Origin: a virus
Length of the DNA: 56,059 nucleotides
IMG/VR virus record: IMGVR_UViG_3300027865_000011
Location: 1-56,059 of that record
Direction: 5' to 3' (one strand)
The translations under genes and the position numbers were made by a program. The notes below the pieces were generated by a model. The model was not told the origin of the DNA, did no database searches, and was given only the letters and a program-made list of their open reading frames with translations. Positions 1-8,691 of the stretch are shown piece by piece. The first letter of the stretch is position 1; every line of letters begins with the position of its first letter.

Positions 1-1
1 C

Positions 2-175
2 GACAACTCCGTGCAGACTGAGTACCAGTTCCACAGCGTCACGCTCTCCCCGGAAGGTGATCTCGCGATGCTCGGTGACGAGTTCTCCACCATGCAGTTC
101 ACGGGCAAGGCAGAAGCCCGAGAGGCTGTAGACGCCTCCGCCCCAGTGGTGCGTATCCGCACCTACAGCCAGTAG
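2..175 (+). CDS. Major tail tube protein, 3' fragment (wrap-around copy)
   Basis: This is the last 57 codons of the tail tube gene that is complete at 55130-56020; the contig start repeats the contig end. The frame reads from base 2 to a TAG at 173-175. Compared with the complete copy there is one missense change (Asp here for Asn at the second base of the window) and one silent change. It is not a second gene but the same locus seen twice because the contig closes on itself. Confidence 0.9.
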   Translation, partial: DNSVQTEYQFHSVTLSPEGDLAMLGDEFSTMQFTGKAEAREAVDASAPVVRIRTYSQ

Positions 176-183
176 ACCTCCGC

Positions 184-211
184 GGGCACCTCTCGATAGA
201 GGGTGCTTCTT
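184..211 (+). terminator. Weak terminator-like hairpin after the tail tube gene
   Basis: GCACC-TCT pairs with AGA-G-GGTGC around a CGAT loop, with one bulged G, and TTCTTTT follows. It lies 9 bases after the tube stop codon, before the chaperone gene, where a partial terminator would lower expression of downstream tail genes relative to the abundant tube protein. In the other copy (56029-56056) two substitutions turn the bulge into an internal loop, so the stem is weaker there. Confidence 0.45.
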
Positions 212-242
212 TTCAAGGCAGACCAGCAAGCAAGGAGATACC

Positions 243-941
243 ATGTCAACCCAAAAGGGATTCCTGAGCAAGAAGGGCATCGAGTACGAAATCGTGCTCG
301 AGGACGGGACCTCGCGGACCGTCCACTTCTACCCCATCAGTGTTCTGCGCCTCTCGTCGCTGCGAGACATCGTCTCCGCAGCTAGTCAGTCGATGATGGT
401 TCTGTCCGAGAAAGCTCCCCTCTTCGAGGACGCGAAGACCGTCATCAAGAAGGACGGGGATTTTTCGGAGACCGTCCAGGAACCACCTTCTATCGAGCAC
501 CGCGAAAAGCGGCACGCTCGGAGAGCGTTGGCTTTGGAGAACCTTCTGACTGTGCTCCTTCATGAGGCGAACACCAAGACAGTCGCTCAGCTCCTGATGA
601 GCTCCTTGAAGGACGACGTGCCCAAAGATCAGGATCCTCTCGAGTTCCTGGATGATGTGGAAGTCAGTGTGCTTCCGCAGCTCTTCAAGGGCTTCGTCAA
701 GGCCAACAAGAAGGTCCTCCCAGCCCCTTTGCAGAAAAGGGCTCTGGCGATTTGGGAGTCGGCTCTCCTGAAAATGGAGGCCGACAAAAACGAAAGCCAG
801 GCCCTGTCCCCAGAACCGAACGAGGCCGCCGACTCGCCGCCCAGCTCCGAAGCATTGCCGACAAGCGACGCGGACAGCCTGTCGCTGAGTCTGGTAAAGG
901 CTCCGGATCCCGAACCGGACCTGCTAGCTACCGACCAGTAG
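243..941 (+). CDS. Tail assembly chaperone (G-like), 232 aa
   Basis: The call rests mainly on place: the gene lies directly between the tail tube and the tape measure, where siphophages encode the tail assembly chaperone that coats the tape measure during tail assembly. The start is well supported by AAGGAG six bases before the ATG. Residues 1-165 look like a folded domain. The last 45 residues are a Pro/Ser/Asp/Ala-rich linker, typical of the region before a frameshifted extension. A second frame in the -1 phase carries a conserved-looking domain up to 1237 (next entry). No sequence motif alone proves the family. Confidence 0.65.
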   Translation: MSTQKGFLSKKGIEYEIVLEDGTSRTVHFYPISVLRLSSLRDIVSAASQSMMVLSEKAPLFEDAKTVIKKDGDFSETVQEPPSIEHREKRHARRALALENLLTVLLHEANTKTVAQLLMSSLKDDVPKDQDPLEFLDDVEVSVLPQLFKGFVKANKKVLPAPLQKRALAIWESALLKMEADKNESQALSPEPNEAADSPPSSEALPTSDADSLSLSLVKAPDPEPDLLATDQ

Positions 942-1237
942 ACCTCTCAACAGCTGATGACCAAGATTGGGTGAACCTCGAGCTCACCATCGTCGACTTG
1001 GTTGGCTTCGGCTTCTCGGAGGACTACATCCTGAACATGGATGTCGAGAGCTTCGATGTCCTCGTTCAGCGAGTTTTAGAGGTGCAAGTCTGTCACAAGG
1101 TGGAAACACTTTGGTCACGCTTTCTTGCAGCACAGGGCACCAAGAAGGGTGTCCAAAGCATGGCGGAAGCCTTAGATCCGCGAAAACTGTCTCGCAGAAA
1201 GGATCCCAAGGATGGCTCTCGATCGCGGAGGACTTGA
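941..1237 (+). CDS. Probable frameshift extension of the tail chaperone (GT-like)
   Basis: About 98 codons in the -1 frame relative to the upstream chaperone, ending 26 bases inside the tape measure gene. From about base 945 the residues look like a real helical domain (for example DWVNLELTIVDLVGFGFSED), whereas the same frame before 940 is Arg/Pro-rich and looks out of frame. No good ATG or Shine-Dalgarno site starts it; the only close option is GTG at 971 without a visible ribosome site. The arrangement matches G/GT tail chaperones made by programmed -1 frameshifting. I could not find a canonical slippery heptamer; the nearest is CAAAAAC at 785-791, and a site near the 0-frame stop is also possible. 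The start given is therefore nominal. Confidence 0.5.
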   Translation, partial: DLSTADDQDWVNLELTIVDLVGFGFSEDYILNMDVESFDVLVQRVLEVQVCHKVETLWSRFLAAQGTKKGVQSMAEALDPRKLSRRKDPKDGSRSRRT

Positions 1238-4200
1238 ATACCCGATCAACGTCGAGGATCAGTTCTCCGCGAACCTCACGAAGTTCAGGAACGATACCCA
1301 GAAAGCCACCGAAGACTGGAAGCGGCTCCGCGAGGAGCTCTCCAAGACCGCTAGCGCTCAACGGGCTCTCGGCAGACGGCGTGCGGGCCCTTCCGAAGCT
1401 GTTCGACAGGCGAGGGAAGAACGGTCGATCGCAAACGAGCGCGCCAAGAGCGAGCGCAAGGTAGCGGAAAACCGAGAGAAGGCCGACCGCCAAGCCTCGC
1501 GCTCTCGACAGGGCCGAAGACGAGATCTCCAAGAAGAGGAACGGCTCAACGTTCGACAGGCGGAGATTGAAAGGCGTCGGCTAGATGAGGCCGAGAAAGC
1601 CCGCAAGAGCGCAACCGCAGCAGACAGGAATCGCCGAGCAGAATCCGAGAGGAGCGAGCGAGAAACACAACGGCGCCGCGTAGCGGCCGCTGCCAGTCAG
1701 GCAAGGGCCGCCAGAGCTCGCCAAGCCGCCGTTGAAGGACAAGCTCGGGTCGAGAAGAAAGCCGCTGAGGATCGAGCTAAGAGCCTCCAACGAGCCGAAG
1801 CTCTGGAAGACCGTCGGGCCGCCAGCTCCGCGCGGCGGGTCGCGGCCGAAAAACGAGCAGGGCTCCAGATCCTCAGTGGGCAAGAGAGGCTGGCCAACCA
1901 GCGCGCAACCCAGCAATCACGGGCGAATGCGGCAGCCGAGCTCGCGACCACAAGACAAGAATCGGCCCAGTCCAGGCTCCTGGAACAACAGCTCCGCGGG
2001 GCCGAGCGCGTTTCGCGGGAAGGTGATCGGACATCTCAGCAGCGGGAGACCGCGGCCAGGAAAGCTCGACGAGACGAGGAAGCCCTCAGAGTAGTTCAGG
2101 ATCGACGAGCCCGCGCGCAGGTGCTGGGCACGACTCGACAATCCGAGGCAGAGGCTGCTTCGCAAGCTCGTCGTCTGCGAGAGACCCAGCAACTCGAGCA
2201 AACCGAGCTGCGCATCGCCGCCGCTCGCCGGCGAGCGGCTCGCGAGCAAACCCGGATCACCAAGGAGACCAAGCAAGCAGGTACAGCCGCGGGACAGCTC
2301 CTCTTCACGTTCCGTCGACTGGTGGGTGTCCTGGCGATCTTCACAGCAGCACGCCTCCTGGTGCAGTCCCTGAGGGCCGCTGTGCGAGAGGCCATCGACT
2401 TCAACTCGCGGATTCAAACGGCCGTCTTGGGGATCCAATCTCTGCTGGCTGCCACCGGAGAACTCTCCACCGCAACGGGGCGAATGGTTCAAGGAGCGGA
2501 GGCCTTCGCCGCAGCGAATGCCGAGGCCCGCCGCCAAGTGTCCCTGCTTCGGGTCGAGGGCCTGAAGACGGCCGCGACCTTTACTCAGCTCCTGGAAGCC
2601 TTTCAGACCGCCCTGGCGCCTGGTCTGCGTGCGGGCCTCTCCCCAGACGAGGTCCGAGGCTTCGCGGTCAGGATCGCCCAAGCTGCAGCTGCGATCGGTC
2701 TTCCTCAGAATCAGCTCGCCGAAGAGATTCGCTCCATCCTCCAAGGGACCATCCAGGCCCGGACGACCAGGATCGCCGTTGCTCTGGGGATCACGAACGA
2801 GGACATCCGCAACGCGAAGGAGGCTGGCGAACTGGCCGACTTCCTCCTCGAGCGCTTCTCCGCCTTCCAGTTCGCGGGCGAAGCGAGTCTATCCAACTTC
2901 GCGGTCATCATCGCCAACTTGAAGGATGCCACCTCTCAACTCCTCGGAGAAGGCGGCCGCGAGTTCTTCAACCAGCTCGCTGATGGGCTCCGCAATGTCC
3001 TCGCCCTCCTGATCCAGACAACCGAGAAGGGAACGGTGGTCAACCCCGATGCCCTGCGCATCATCCGCGCCTTCTTCTCGATCCTCACCAACGTGGGCGA
3101 AGAGCTTGGACGGATCTTCGACTCCTTCTCTCTCGAAGGGGCCGCCGACGCCGCCACTGTGATTGCATCGGTCGTCAACTCGATCGTAGACGTGGCCGCC
3201 GGATTTGCTCAAGGCTTCGTGGAGGTCTGGACAGACGTCCTCGACATCATCGGGGATATCCTGAAGAAGGCTGGGGAGCTTGCCGAAATCATCGGCTTCG
3301 AAGATGGGGAGTTCACGGCCACCTTCCGAGACGTTGCCAAGTTCTTCGGGCAACTCGTGGCCTTCGGTCTGGTGTGGCGAGCAATCATCTTCACGATCGT
3401 CAAGCCGATCTCCTTGATAGCTTTTGCTTTCAACTCCATGGCCAAGGCAATCAAGTTCGCCATACCGGTGATGCGGATCCTCGGTGGCCTGTTCTCCCTC
3501 GCTGCACTCAAGGTGGCTTTGATCACCGGCATCTTCATCGCAATCGGAGCAGCTATCGCGCTGGTAGTCGCGGCTTTCCGCAACGACTTCATTCGCTCCA
3601 TCGAGATCGGCGGTCTGAAGATCGGCACTATCGCGGATACCATCAAACTGCTGCTCAGCTCGGCGATCAAGAAAGCGGCCCTGCTCTTCTCCTCCGCCTG
3701 GGGCAAGTCCATCAACTTCGTGAAGAAGCTCTTCGTCACCGTGGCGAACTTCTTCCTGGACAAGATCCTGGCCATCGTAGAGTTCGTTCTCGATATCGGT
3801 GCCATCTTCTCAGACGCCGCCGAAGACGCCGCCAAGGGTGTGGCCGCCACGCGGAGAGAGCTGGATTCCGCATCTGAGGCTTTCGGAAAACGAGAAGACG
3901 CGAGGCTCAAGAAGCGTCTCGCAGGCATAAAAGAGGAACGTCGCGCCAACCAGATCGCCTTCAACGAAAGGCTGGCAGCAATCCAGCAAGCCGAGAGAGA
4001 AGGACCACGAATCACTCCGGAGGAGGCTGCCAAGCAGTTCGCCGAAGGTGCCAAGCGTTTCTTGGGGTTGTCGGAAGCGGCCGCCGACTCCCAAGATGAG
4101 ATAGCCTCTACCGTGGAGGACTACGCAAAAGCGTTTGCCGAAATCCCTCCCACCGTAGGCGCGACCAACATCAAGCTGGAACAGCAGGCTGCCATCCTCC

Positions 4201-6152
4201 AGAGACTGCAAGGCAGCATCGAGCAAAACCAAGAGAGCTTGCGCTTGGCTTTCAGCGCCCAAGGTTTGGAGAATGCAGAGCGTCGCATTCTCAGAGACCG
4301 CGTGCGCGCCGCGGGTGAGCTGAGAAAAGCCACAACCCAGATCGACGCTCGTATCAGAGAGAACGAACAATCACTCGGCAACATCGCAAACAAGGAAAGG
4401 AAGATCACCGAGGAGATTCTTCGACAGAACACGGCCAACCGACAACAGGTGAGCTCTCTGGTGGCCATCGGCGCCGAACTCAATGATCTTCAACGGCGAA
4501 GAGAAGGTGCTGCCACCGCCTTGCTCACTCTCGAACGACAGCAACGCTTCGCCATTCGCTCCAACGACGCCGAGCGAACCAAAGCAACTCTGCGCCGCTT
4601 GGTAGCCATCGACGCGGAAACCTTGAAGATCGACGAGCAGATAGTCTCTCAGCGAGCACTACTGAAAGCCGAAGTCGAGAGACTTGGTCTCTCTCAGGAA
4701 GCTGGACGAAAGCTTCTGAGCAACTTGACCGAGTTGGTCAGACTGAACGGTCTTCGCGTATCCACCGAGCAAGACCTCACCTCCGCCACCAAGGAACGTG
4801 GCCGAGCCGAAGAGTTGATCAATGATGCTCTCGAACTCCGTCTACGCACGATCCTCGTGCTGGAAAGAGAGCGATTGAGGGTCAACAGACTCCGAGCCGA
4901 GCAGGAACTGGTCAACGCTCGCTTGGTCCAGGGTGCTGCGCAAAAAACCGCTGGGGTCGGCGGCCCCCTCGGCGGTACCGCTGCCGATGCTCAACGAGAA
5001 GTCGCGGCTGCTCAAGTCCGCTTCAATCTGCTCATCCGCCAAACCCAAGAGCTGGCTAGGCAGAACACCCTGAGAAAAGAGGCCCTGCAAGATCAACTCG
5101 CCCTAACGGAAGACGCAGATCTTCGCGCCGAGATTCAATCGCGAATCAACTCCCTGGACGAAGTCTTTGTGGCTAACCTCCGTCTGGCACAACTCGAAGC
5201 CGCGGAGATCACGAAGGAGCTCGCTCGCCTCGAGTTCATTCTCGATCAGCCCCTTACAGCCGGACTGGAAGCGGGCTTCGAGGATTTCGTCACCAAGGCC
5301 GGTGATTCCTTCGCGCAGATAAGAAACATCGGGGAAGCTTCCATCACCGGGCTTGCGGACACCATAGCGCAATCCTTGGGTGATGCTTTGGATCCTTCCA
5401 AGAAGCTGGACTTGGTCGCTCGCTTCGAAGAATTCTTCCAGCAAATCACCGCGATGGTTCTGAGGCTCATCGTCAACCTATTGCTGGTGAAGGCCCTCAC
5501 CGAGGTCCTGGGGCTCGACACCTCAGCCGGGGATAGGGCCGCCGCCGAAGCTGCCGCCTCAAAAGCCGTCGTAGCCGCTGCCGTGGCTTCTGCTGCTGCG
5601 GCAGTCGCTCAGGCAGCTGCGGCCGAAGCCGCTGCCAACAGCGCCTTGTCGTCGGCTGGTGGCTTCGTCAAGGGTGGTTTGATCGGGGGCGCTTTGCCGG
5701 GAGCTTCTGGCGCAGCCTTCCGCCATGCTCAGGGGCTCTCCGAAGGTGGCATCCCTCGACCGAAGGGGCTCCACCCCAGCGATCGAATCCCGATCTGGGC
5801 AGGGATTGGCGAGTTCATGCAGCCCGTGAAGTCTGTCCAGGCCTATGGCGTGCGTGTCATGGAAGCTATCCGAAAACGCCAGATCGATCCGGGCATCCTC
5901 AAATCCCTCGTGGGCAGTGGCACAGCTTCGGCAGCCCGAACATCCTTCGCGACCAAGGGCCCAGGTTTCCAGACCGGCGGTGGTGTCAGCTCAACCTCCG
6001 GGGACTCCGCAAATCAGGAATCTCAATCCCTCACCATCATCAACGTTTTCGATAGGCAGCAGCTCCTACAAACGTTGGCTGAGACCGATGGGCAAGAAGT
6101 TCTCGTCAATGTCATGCGATCTCGCCACGACGATCTAAGGCCAGCAAGATAA
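1212..6152 (+). CDS. Tape measure protein, 1646 aa
   Basis: Sets tail length and fills the tail tube until DNA ejection. Size, place after the chaperones and composition all fit. Residues about 40-360 are an Arg/Glu/Ala-rich coiled coil. Hydrophobic segments occur near 365-385 and in a cluster near 710-790, likely to contact the host membrane. A second long coiled-coil region covers roughly 900-1400. An Ala-rich stretch is followed near 1490-1560 by the Gly-rich 'FVKGG...GLSEGGIPRPKG...' tail that resembles the processed C-terminus of many tape measures. AAAGGA lies about eight bases before the ATG at 1212. At about 1646 residues, the usual 1.5 angstroms per residue would predict a tail near 240 nm. 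Confidence 0.92.
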   Translation: MALDRGGLEYPINVEDQFSANLTKFRNDTQKATEDWKRLREELSKTASAQRALGRRRAGPSEAVRQAREERSIANERAKSERKVAENREKADRQASRSRQGRRRDLQEEERLNVRQAEIERRRLDEAEKARKSATAADRNRRAESERSERETQRRRVAAAASQARAARARQAAVEGQARVEKKAAEDRAKSLQRAEALEDRRAASSARRVAAEKRAGLQILSGQERLANQRATQQSRANAAAELATTRQESAQSRLLEQQLRGAERVSREGDRTSQQRETAARKARRDEEALRVVQDRRARAQVLGTTRQSEAEAASQARRLRETQQLEQTELRIAAARRRAAREQTRITKETKQAGTAAGQLLFTFRRLVGVLAIFTAARLLVQSLRAAVREAIDFNSRIQTAVLGIQSLLAATGELSTATGRMVQGAEAFAAANAEARRQVSLLRVEGLKTAATFTQLLEAFQTALAPGLRAGLSPDEVRGFAVRIAQAAAAIGLPQNQLAEEIRSILQGTIQARTTRIAVALGITNEDIRNAKEAGELADFLLERFSAFQFAGEASLSNFAVIIANLKDATSQLLGEGGREFFNQLADGLRNVLALLIQTTEKGTVVNPDALRIIRAFFSILTNVGEELGRIFDSFSLEGAADAATVIASVVNSIVDVAAGFAQGFVEVWTDVLDIIGDILKKAGELAEIIGFEDGEFTATFRDVAKFFGQLVAFGLVWRAIIFTIVKPISLIAFAFNSMAKAIKFAIPVMRILGGLFSLAALKVALITGIFIAIGAAIALVVAAFRNDFIRSIEIGGLKIGTIADTIKLLLSSAIKKAALLFSSAWGKSINFVKKLFVTVANFFLDKILAIVEFVLDIGAIFSDAAEDAAKGVAATRRELDSASEAFGKREDARLKKRLAGIKEERRANQIAFNERLAAIQQAEREGPRITPEEAAKQFAEGAKRFLGLSEAAADSQDEIASTVEDYAKAFAEIPPTVGATNIKLEQQAAILQRLQGSIEQNQESLRLAFSAQGLENAERRILRDRVRAAGELRKATTQIDARIRENEQSLGNIANKERKITEEILRQNTANRQQVSSLVAIGAELNDLQRRREGAATALLTLERQQRFAIRSNDAERTKATLRRLVAIDAETLKIDEQIVSQRALLKAEVERLGLSQEAGRKLLSNLTELVRLNGLRVSTEQDLTSATKERGRAEELINDALELRLRTILVLERERLRVNRLRAEQELVNARLVQGAAQKTAGVGGPLGGTAADAQREVAAAQVRFNLLIRQTQELARQNTLRKEALQDQLALTEDADLRAEIQSRINSLDEVFVANLRLAQLEAAEITKELARLEFILDQPLTAGLEAGFEDFVTKAGDSFAQIRNIGEASITGLADTIAQSLGDALDPSKKLDLVARFEEFFQQITAMVLRLIVNLLLVKALTEVLGLDTSAGDRAAAEAAASKAVVAAAVASAAAAVAQAAAAEAAANSALSSAGGFVKGGLIGGALPGASGAAFRHAQGLSEGGIPRPKGLHPSDRIPIWAGIGEFMQPVKSVQAYGVRVMEAIRKRQIDPGILKSLVGSGTASAARTSFATKGPGFQTGGGVSSTSGDSANQESQSLTIINVFDRQQLLQTLAETDGQEVLVNVMRSRHDDLRPAR

Positions 6153-7366
6153 TGACCTACACACCTTGGGGAATCACCCACGGAGGCATCGCACTCTATT
6201 CGCAGGTGGTAAAAGCTGCCGTCGCCGCTGGCTGGGCCTTAGACACGACGTCCTACGGGCGCGCTGATTGGGGCACGCAGCCTGTTGTACAGAACAACAC
6301 CATCCCCATCCAGACCGACATTACAGGGGTGCCTCTCCCCTTCGTTCTGCCTCTGCCGATCATGTTCTTCGACAACTACGTCGTGAAGAAGGATTTTGTC
6401 ACCTCTGTTACTCTTGGCGTCGATTATTCCATCGATCCAGACTTCGGCACGGTCACCATTCTCTCCGGGGGCGTTTGGGACAACGGCTCTGGCTTCGGGA
6501 CCGGGGAGTTCACGATCCTCCAAGGCTACGATATCAAACGTGGTTGGGTCATTCTTCGAAGCTTCGGCATCAGCACCACTGAGGATTTTCGCATCGGCTT
6601 CCGCTTCAACTCCGCCGCGACCAACCCCTCCAATCCTCAACAGACCGGTGTCGAGATCTCCTGTTGGACAACCCCGCCGACAGCCTTCGAAAGCTATGAG
6701 TTGGTTGACCTGACTCGTAGAAACGCACTCGTGCATGATGTGAAGTGCATGATCTCCCCAAACGCCGATGTCACGGGGGCCTATTCTCTCGACGCTGATC
6801 GAATCATCTTCCACGGTAGAGCCGACTGCTTCACTGCTTGGGGGTGTGCCGGCATCCCGGCGCGCTTCAGGCCCCTTGCGGAACAGCCGCTGCTCACCGG
6901 CATGATGGGCAGCACCTCTTTGCAACAGGACCGTGCTGGTGGTCCTGTAGGGAAGACGGACGAGCCTGGGGATCTCTCGCTCTCGACAGAGATGGGATCC
7001 ATCTACTTGTTCGAGCAAGGCGCTTTCTGTGCTGTGGACGACAACGTGGAGTTGAACGCCAACTACTGGGAGAATGAAGTAGGTCACCCGACCAATGGCT
7101 ACACCACCAGCCAACGAGTGATCACCCCCGGCAGCGGCGCAACCTTGCCCGTGCCTTATTTCGAAGTCCATGACGTAATCACGGGTCGGGCCATCGACGT
7201 GGTAGGCAGCTCCTCCAACATCCTCTACGGGCTTTGGAACGGACTGCATACCGTGCTCTGCGCGGAGCCTTCGCACAACCTGCAAGTAACCATGGACGGA
7301 CGAGCTTTCAGACTCTGGAAAGTTGGTGGAAGTCTCTCCCGCTTCATCGCAGTGGAGGAGATCTAA
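6152..7366 (+). CDS. Tail protein downstream of tape measure, 404 aa (GW-module paralogue A)
   Basis: The start overlaps the end of the tape measure stop codon by one base (TAATG), so it is probably translated by coupling. I do not recognise a named family. The N-terminus has a short segment ('VVKAAVAAGWALD', about residues 19-31) that matches in spacing the start of the next protein ('FIRSVAVLAGWVVDE'). Together with its mixed beta-rich composition this suggests two related virion proteins. Position right after the tape measure, before the tail-tip hub genes, suggests a distal tail or baseplate component. Function is inferred from place only. Confidence 0.6.
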   Translation: MTYTPWGITHGGIALYSQVVKAAVAAGWALDTTSYGRADWGTQPVVQNNTIPIQTDITGVPLPFVLPLPIMFFDNYVVKKDFVTSVTLGVDYSIDPDFGTVTILSGGVWDNGSGFGTGEFTILQGYDIKRGWVILRSFGISTTEDFRIGFRFNSAATNPSNPQQTGVEISCWTTPPTAFESYELVDLTRRNALVHDVKCMISPNADVTGAYSLDADRIIFHGRADCFTAWGCAGIPARFRPLAEQPLLTGMMGSTSLQQDRAGGPVGKTDEPGDLSLSTEMGSIYLFEQGAFCAVDDNVELNANYWENEVGHPTNGYTTSQRVITPGSGATLPVPYFEVHDVITGRAIDVVGSSSNILYGLWNGLHTVLCAEPSHNLQVTMDGRAFRLWKVGGSLSRFIAVEEI

Positions 7367-8691
7367 TGCCTTTTCAAGATCCTGTCTTCTCTGTCCAACA
7401 ACAGCTGCTGTCCCCAGGAAGCGCGGAGGGTGTGCTCTCTTTCATCCGCTCCGTAGCTGTGCTCGCTGGTTGGGTCGTCGATGAATACGACGTAACCCCC
7501 AGCCCTGCCTTAGAGACGGGGGGAGATGAGCTCTACGTGCATCCCGCCGTAGGTGGAGTGACCAATCCTCCCTATTTCTCTTTGAAGGCTTTCGATGGCT
7601 CAGCGGCTGATCAGCAGGCTATCAAGATCTGGATGAACACGGGCTACGATTCCACGAAGCGCGCAGACAACCAACCAGGCATGTACGCGCAATCCAAGCC
7701 GTGGCCAACCAATGCCGTGGATCGAACGCAAGTATTCTCCGGCGCATGGGACACCCTGCCCAATGCCAACCCCGCTGATCTGGGGATGTACCTCACGCAG
7801 GCTTGGAATCCTGCTTTTCCTCTTCTGGGTCCTGCTCCAGTGATCAGCTCGGCGGCCACGAGCTTGCACACCAAAGCAACCTCTTCCATCGATCAGATCT
7901 ACGGATTCTACGATGCGCCGTTGTCCCTCGGTTCTTCTCGCTGCTTGATCTTCGTCTGGTACATCGACAACACGATGTATGGCATCGCCATGGGTCACGT
8001 ACTATGGGACGTGGAGGGTGTCTCGCCGGACGACGACGAAGGTCATCTCTTGACCTGCTGGGGAAACGCCTACGACGATCGCCTTCTCGAGCTCCCGCCG
8101 CACCCAGACTCTCTCGGCGGCACCATCAACCAAGCAACCCCCTCGGCCATCATCCTTGAACTGATCCGCAACCGAACGAGCGGCAGCGAAACCTTCCCGA
8201 CCGGCACACCGAACGGGAACCCGCTCATGGATTCTGGTCCGGTAGTCCTTCAACAAGGTCGCATCGAAGCCAGCGACAACGTAGCGGACGCCAACATCTC
8301 CGCGGTAGTGCGTCCCGATCAAGACTTCGAGAGCCTCTGGAACAACCTCCAAGGAGACGCTTTCCCAAACCCTCGGATCACCATTCACCGCGAACCCATC
8401 GTCGGTCCGATGACGCAGGAACGACTCGGATTCCACCGGCCGCGGCACATCTCCCGGTTCCCTGATGGGGGCGTACTGTTGGGCAACTACGCTATTGGGG
8501 AAGGTTCTTCGGACTGGAGCGACAGCGGTTTTTCCTTCCCGATCTACTTCGCCCCCCTCCGCCTGCAAGCGGACGGAGACACGGTCACCGAAGGTACTCG
8601 GCAATACATGCTCTTCCCGGGCAACCGGAGTGGCGGCTCGCCCTACACCCAAGCTTGGAGAGTCGCCGGCCTCGCGGTTAGGATTGCTTGA
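7366..8691 (+). CDS. Tail protein, 441 aa (GW-module paralogue B)
   Basis: ATG at 7366 overlaps the preceding TAA (TAATG), and the preceding gene's GTGGAGGAG region can serve as its ribosome site. A longer open frame from 7234 lies inside the upstream gene and is not the likely start. It shares the N-terminal 'xxAGWxVD' segment with the upstream protein and is otherwise beta-rich with many Gly, Asn and aromatic residues. Unrecognised family; a structural tail or baseplate part is inferred from the operon. Confidence 0.6.
   Translation: MPFQDPVFSVQQQLLSPGSAEGVLSFIRSVAVLAGWVVDEYDVTPSPALETGGDELYVHPAVGGVTNPPYFSLKAFDGSAADQQAIKIWMNTGYDSTKRADNQPGMYAQSKPWPTNAVDRTQVFSGAWDTLPNANPADLGMYLTQAWNPAFPLLGPAPVISSAATSLHTKATSSIDQIYGFYDAPLSLGSSRCLIFVWYIDNTMYGIAMGHVLWDVEGVSPDDDEGHLLTCWGNAYDDRLLELPPHPDSLGGTINQATPSAIILELIRNRTSGSETFPTGTPNGNPLMDSGPVVLQQGRIEASDNVADANISAVVRPDQDFESLWNNLQGDAFPNPRITIHREPIVGPMTQERLGFHRPRHISRFPDGGVLLGNYAIGEGSSDWSDSGFSFPIYFAPLRLQADGDTVTEGTRQYMLFPGNRSGGSPYTQAWRVAGLAVRIA

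Noticed and set aside
967-1464. 165-aa frame overlapping the chaperone extension and tape measure start
   Set aside because: Arg/Ser/Pro-rich, starts at TTG without ribosome site, and both neighbouring frames are better supported.
6239-7285. 348-aa minus-strand frame in the tail module
   Set aside because: Antisense shadow within a tightly coupled plus-strand tail operon.
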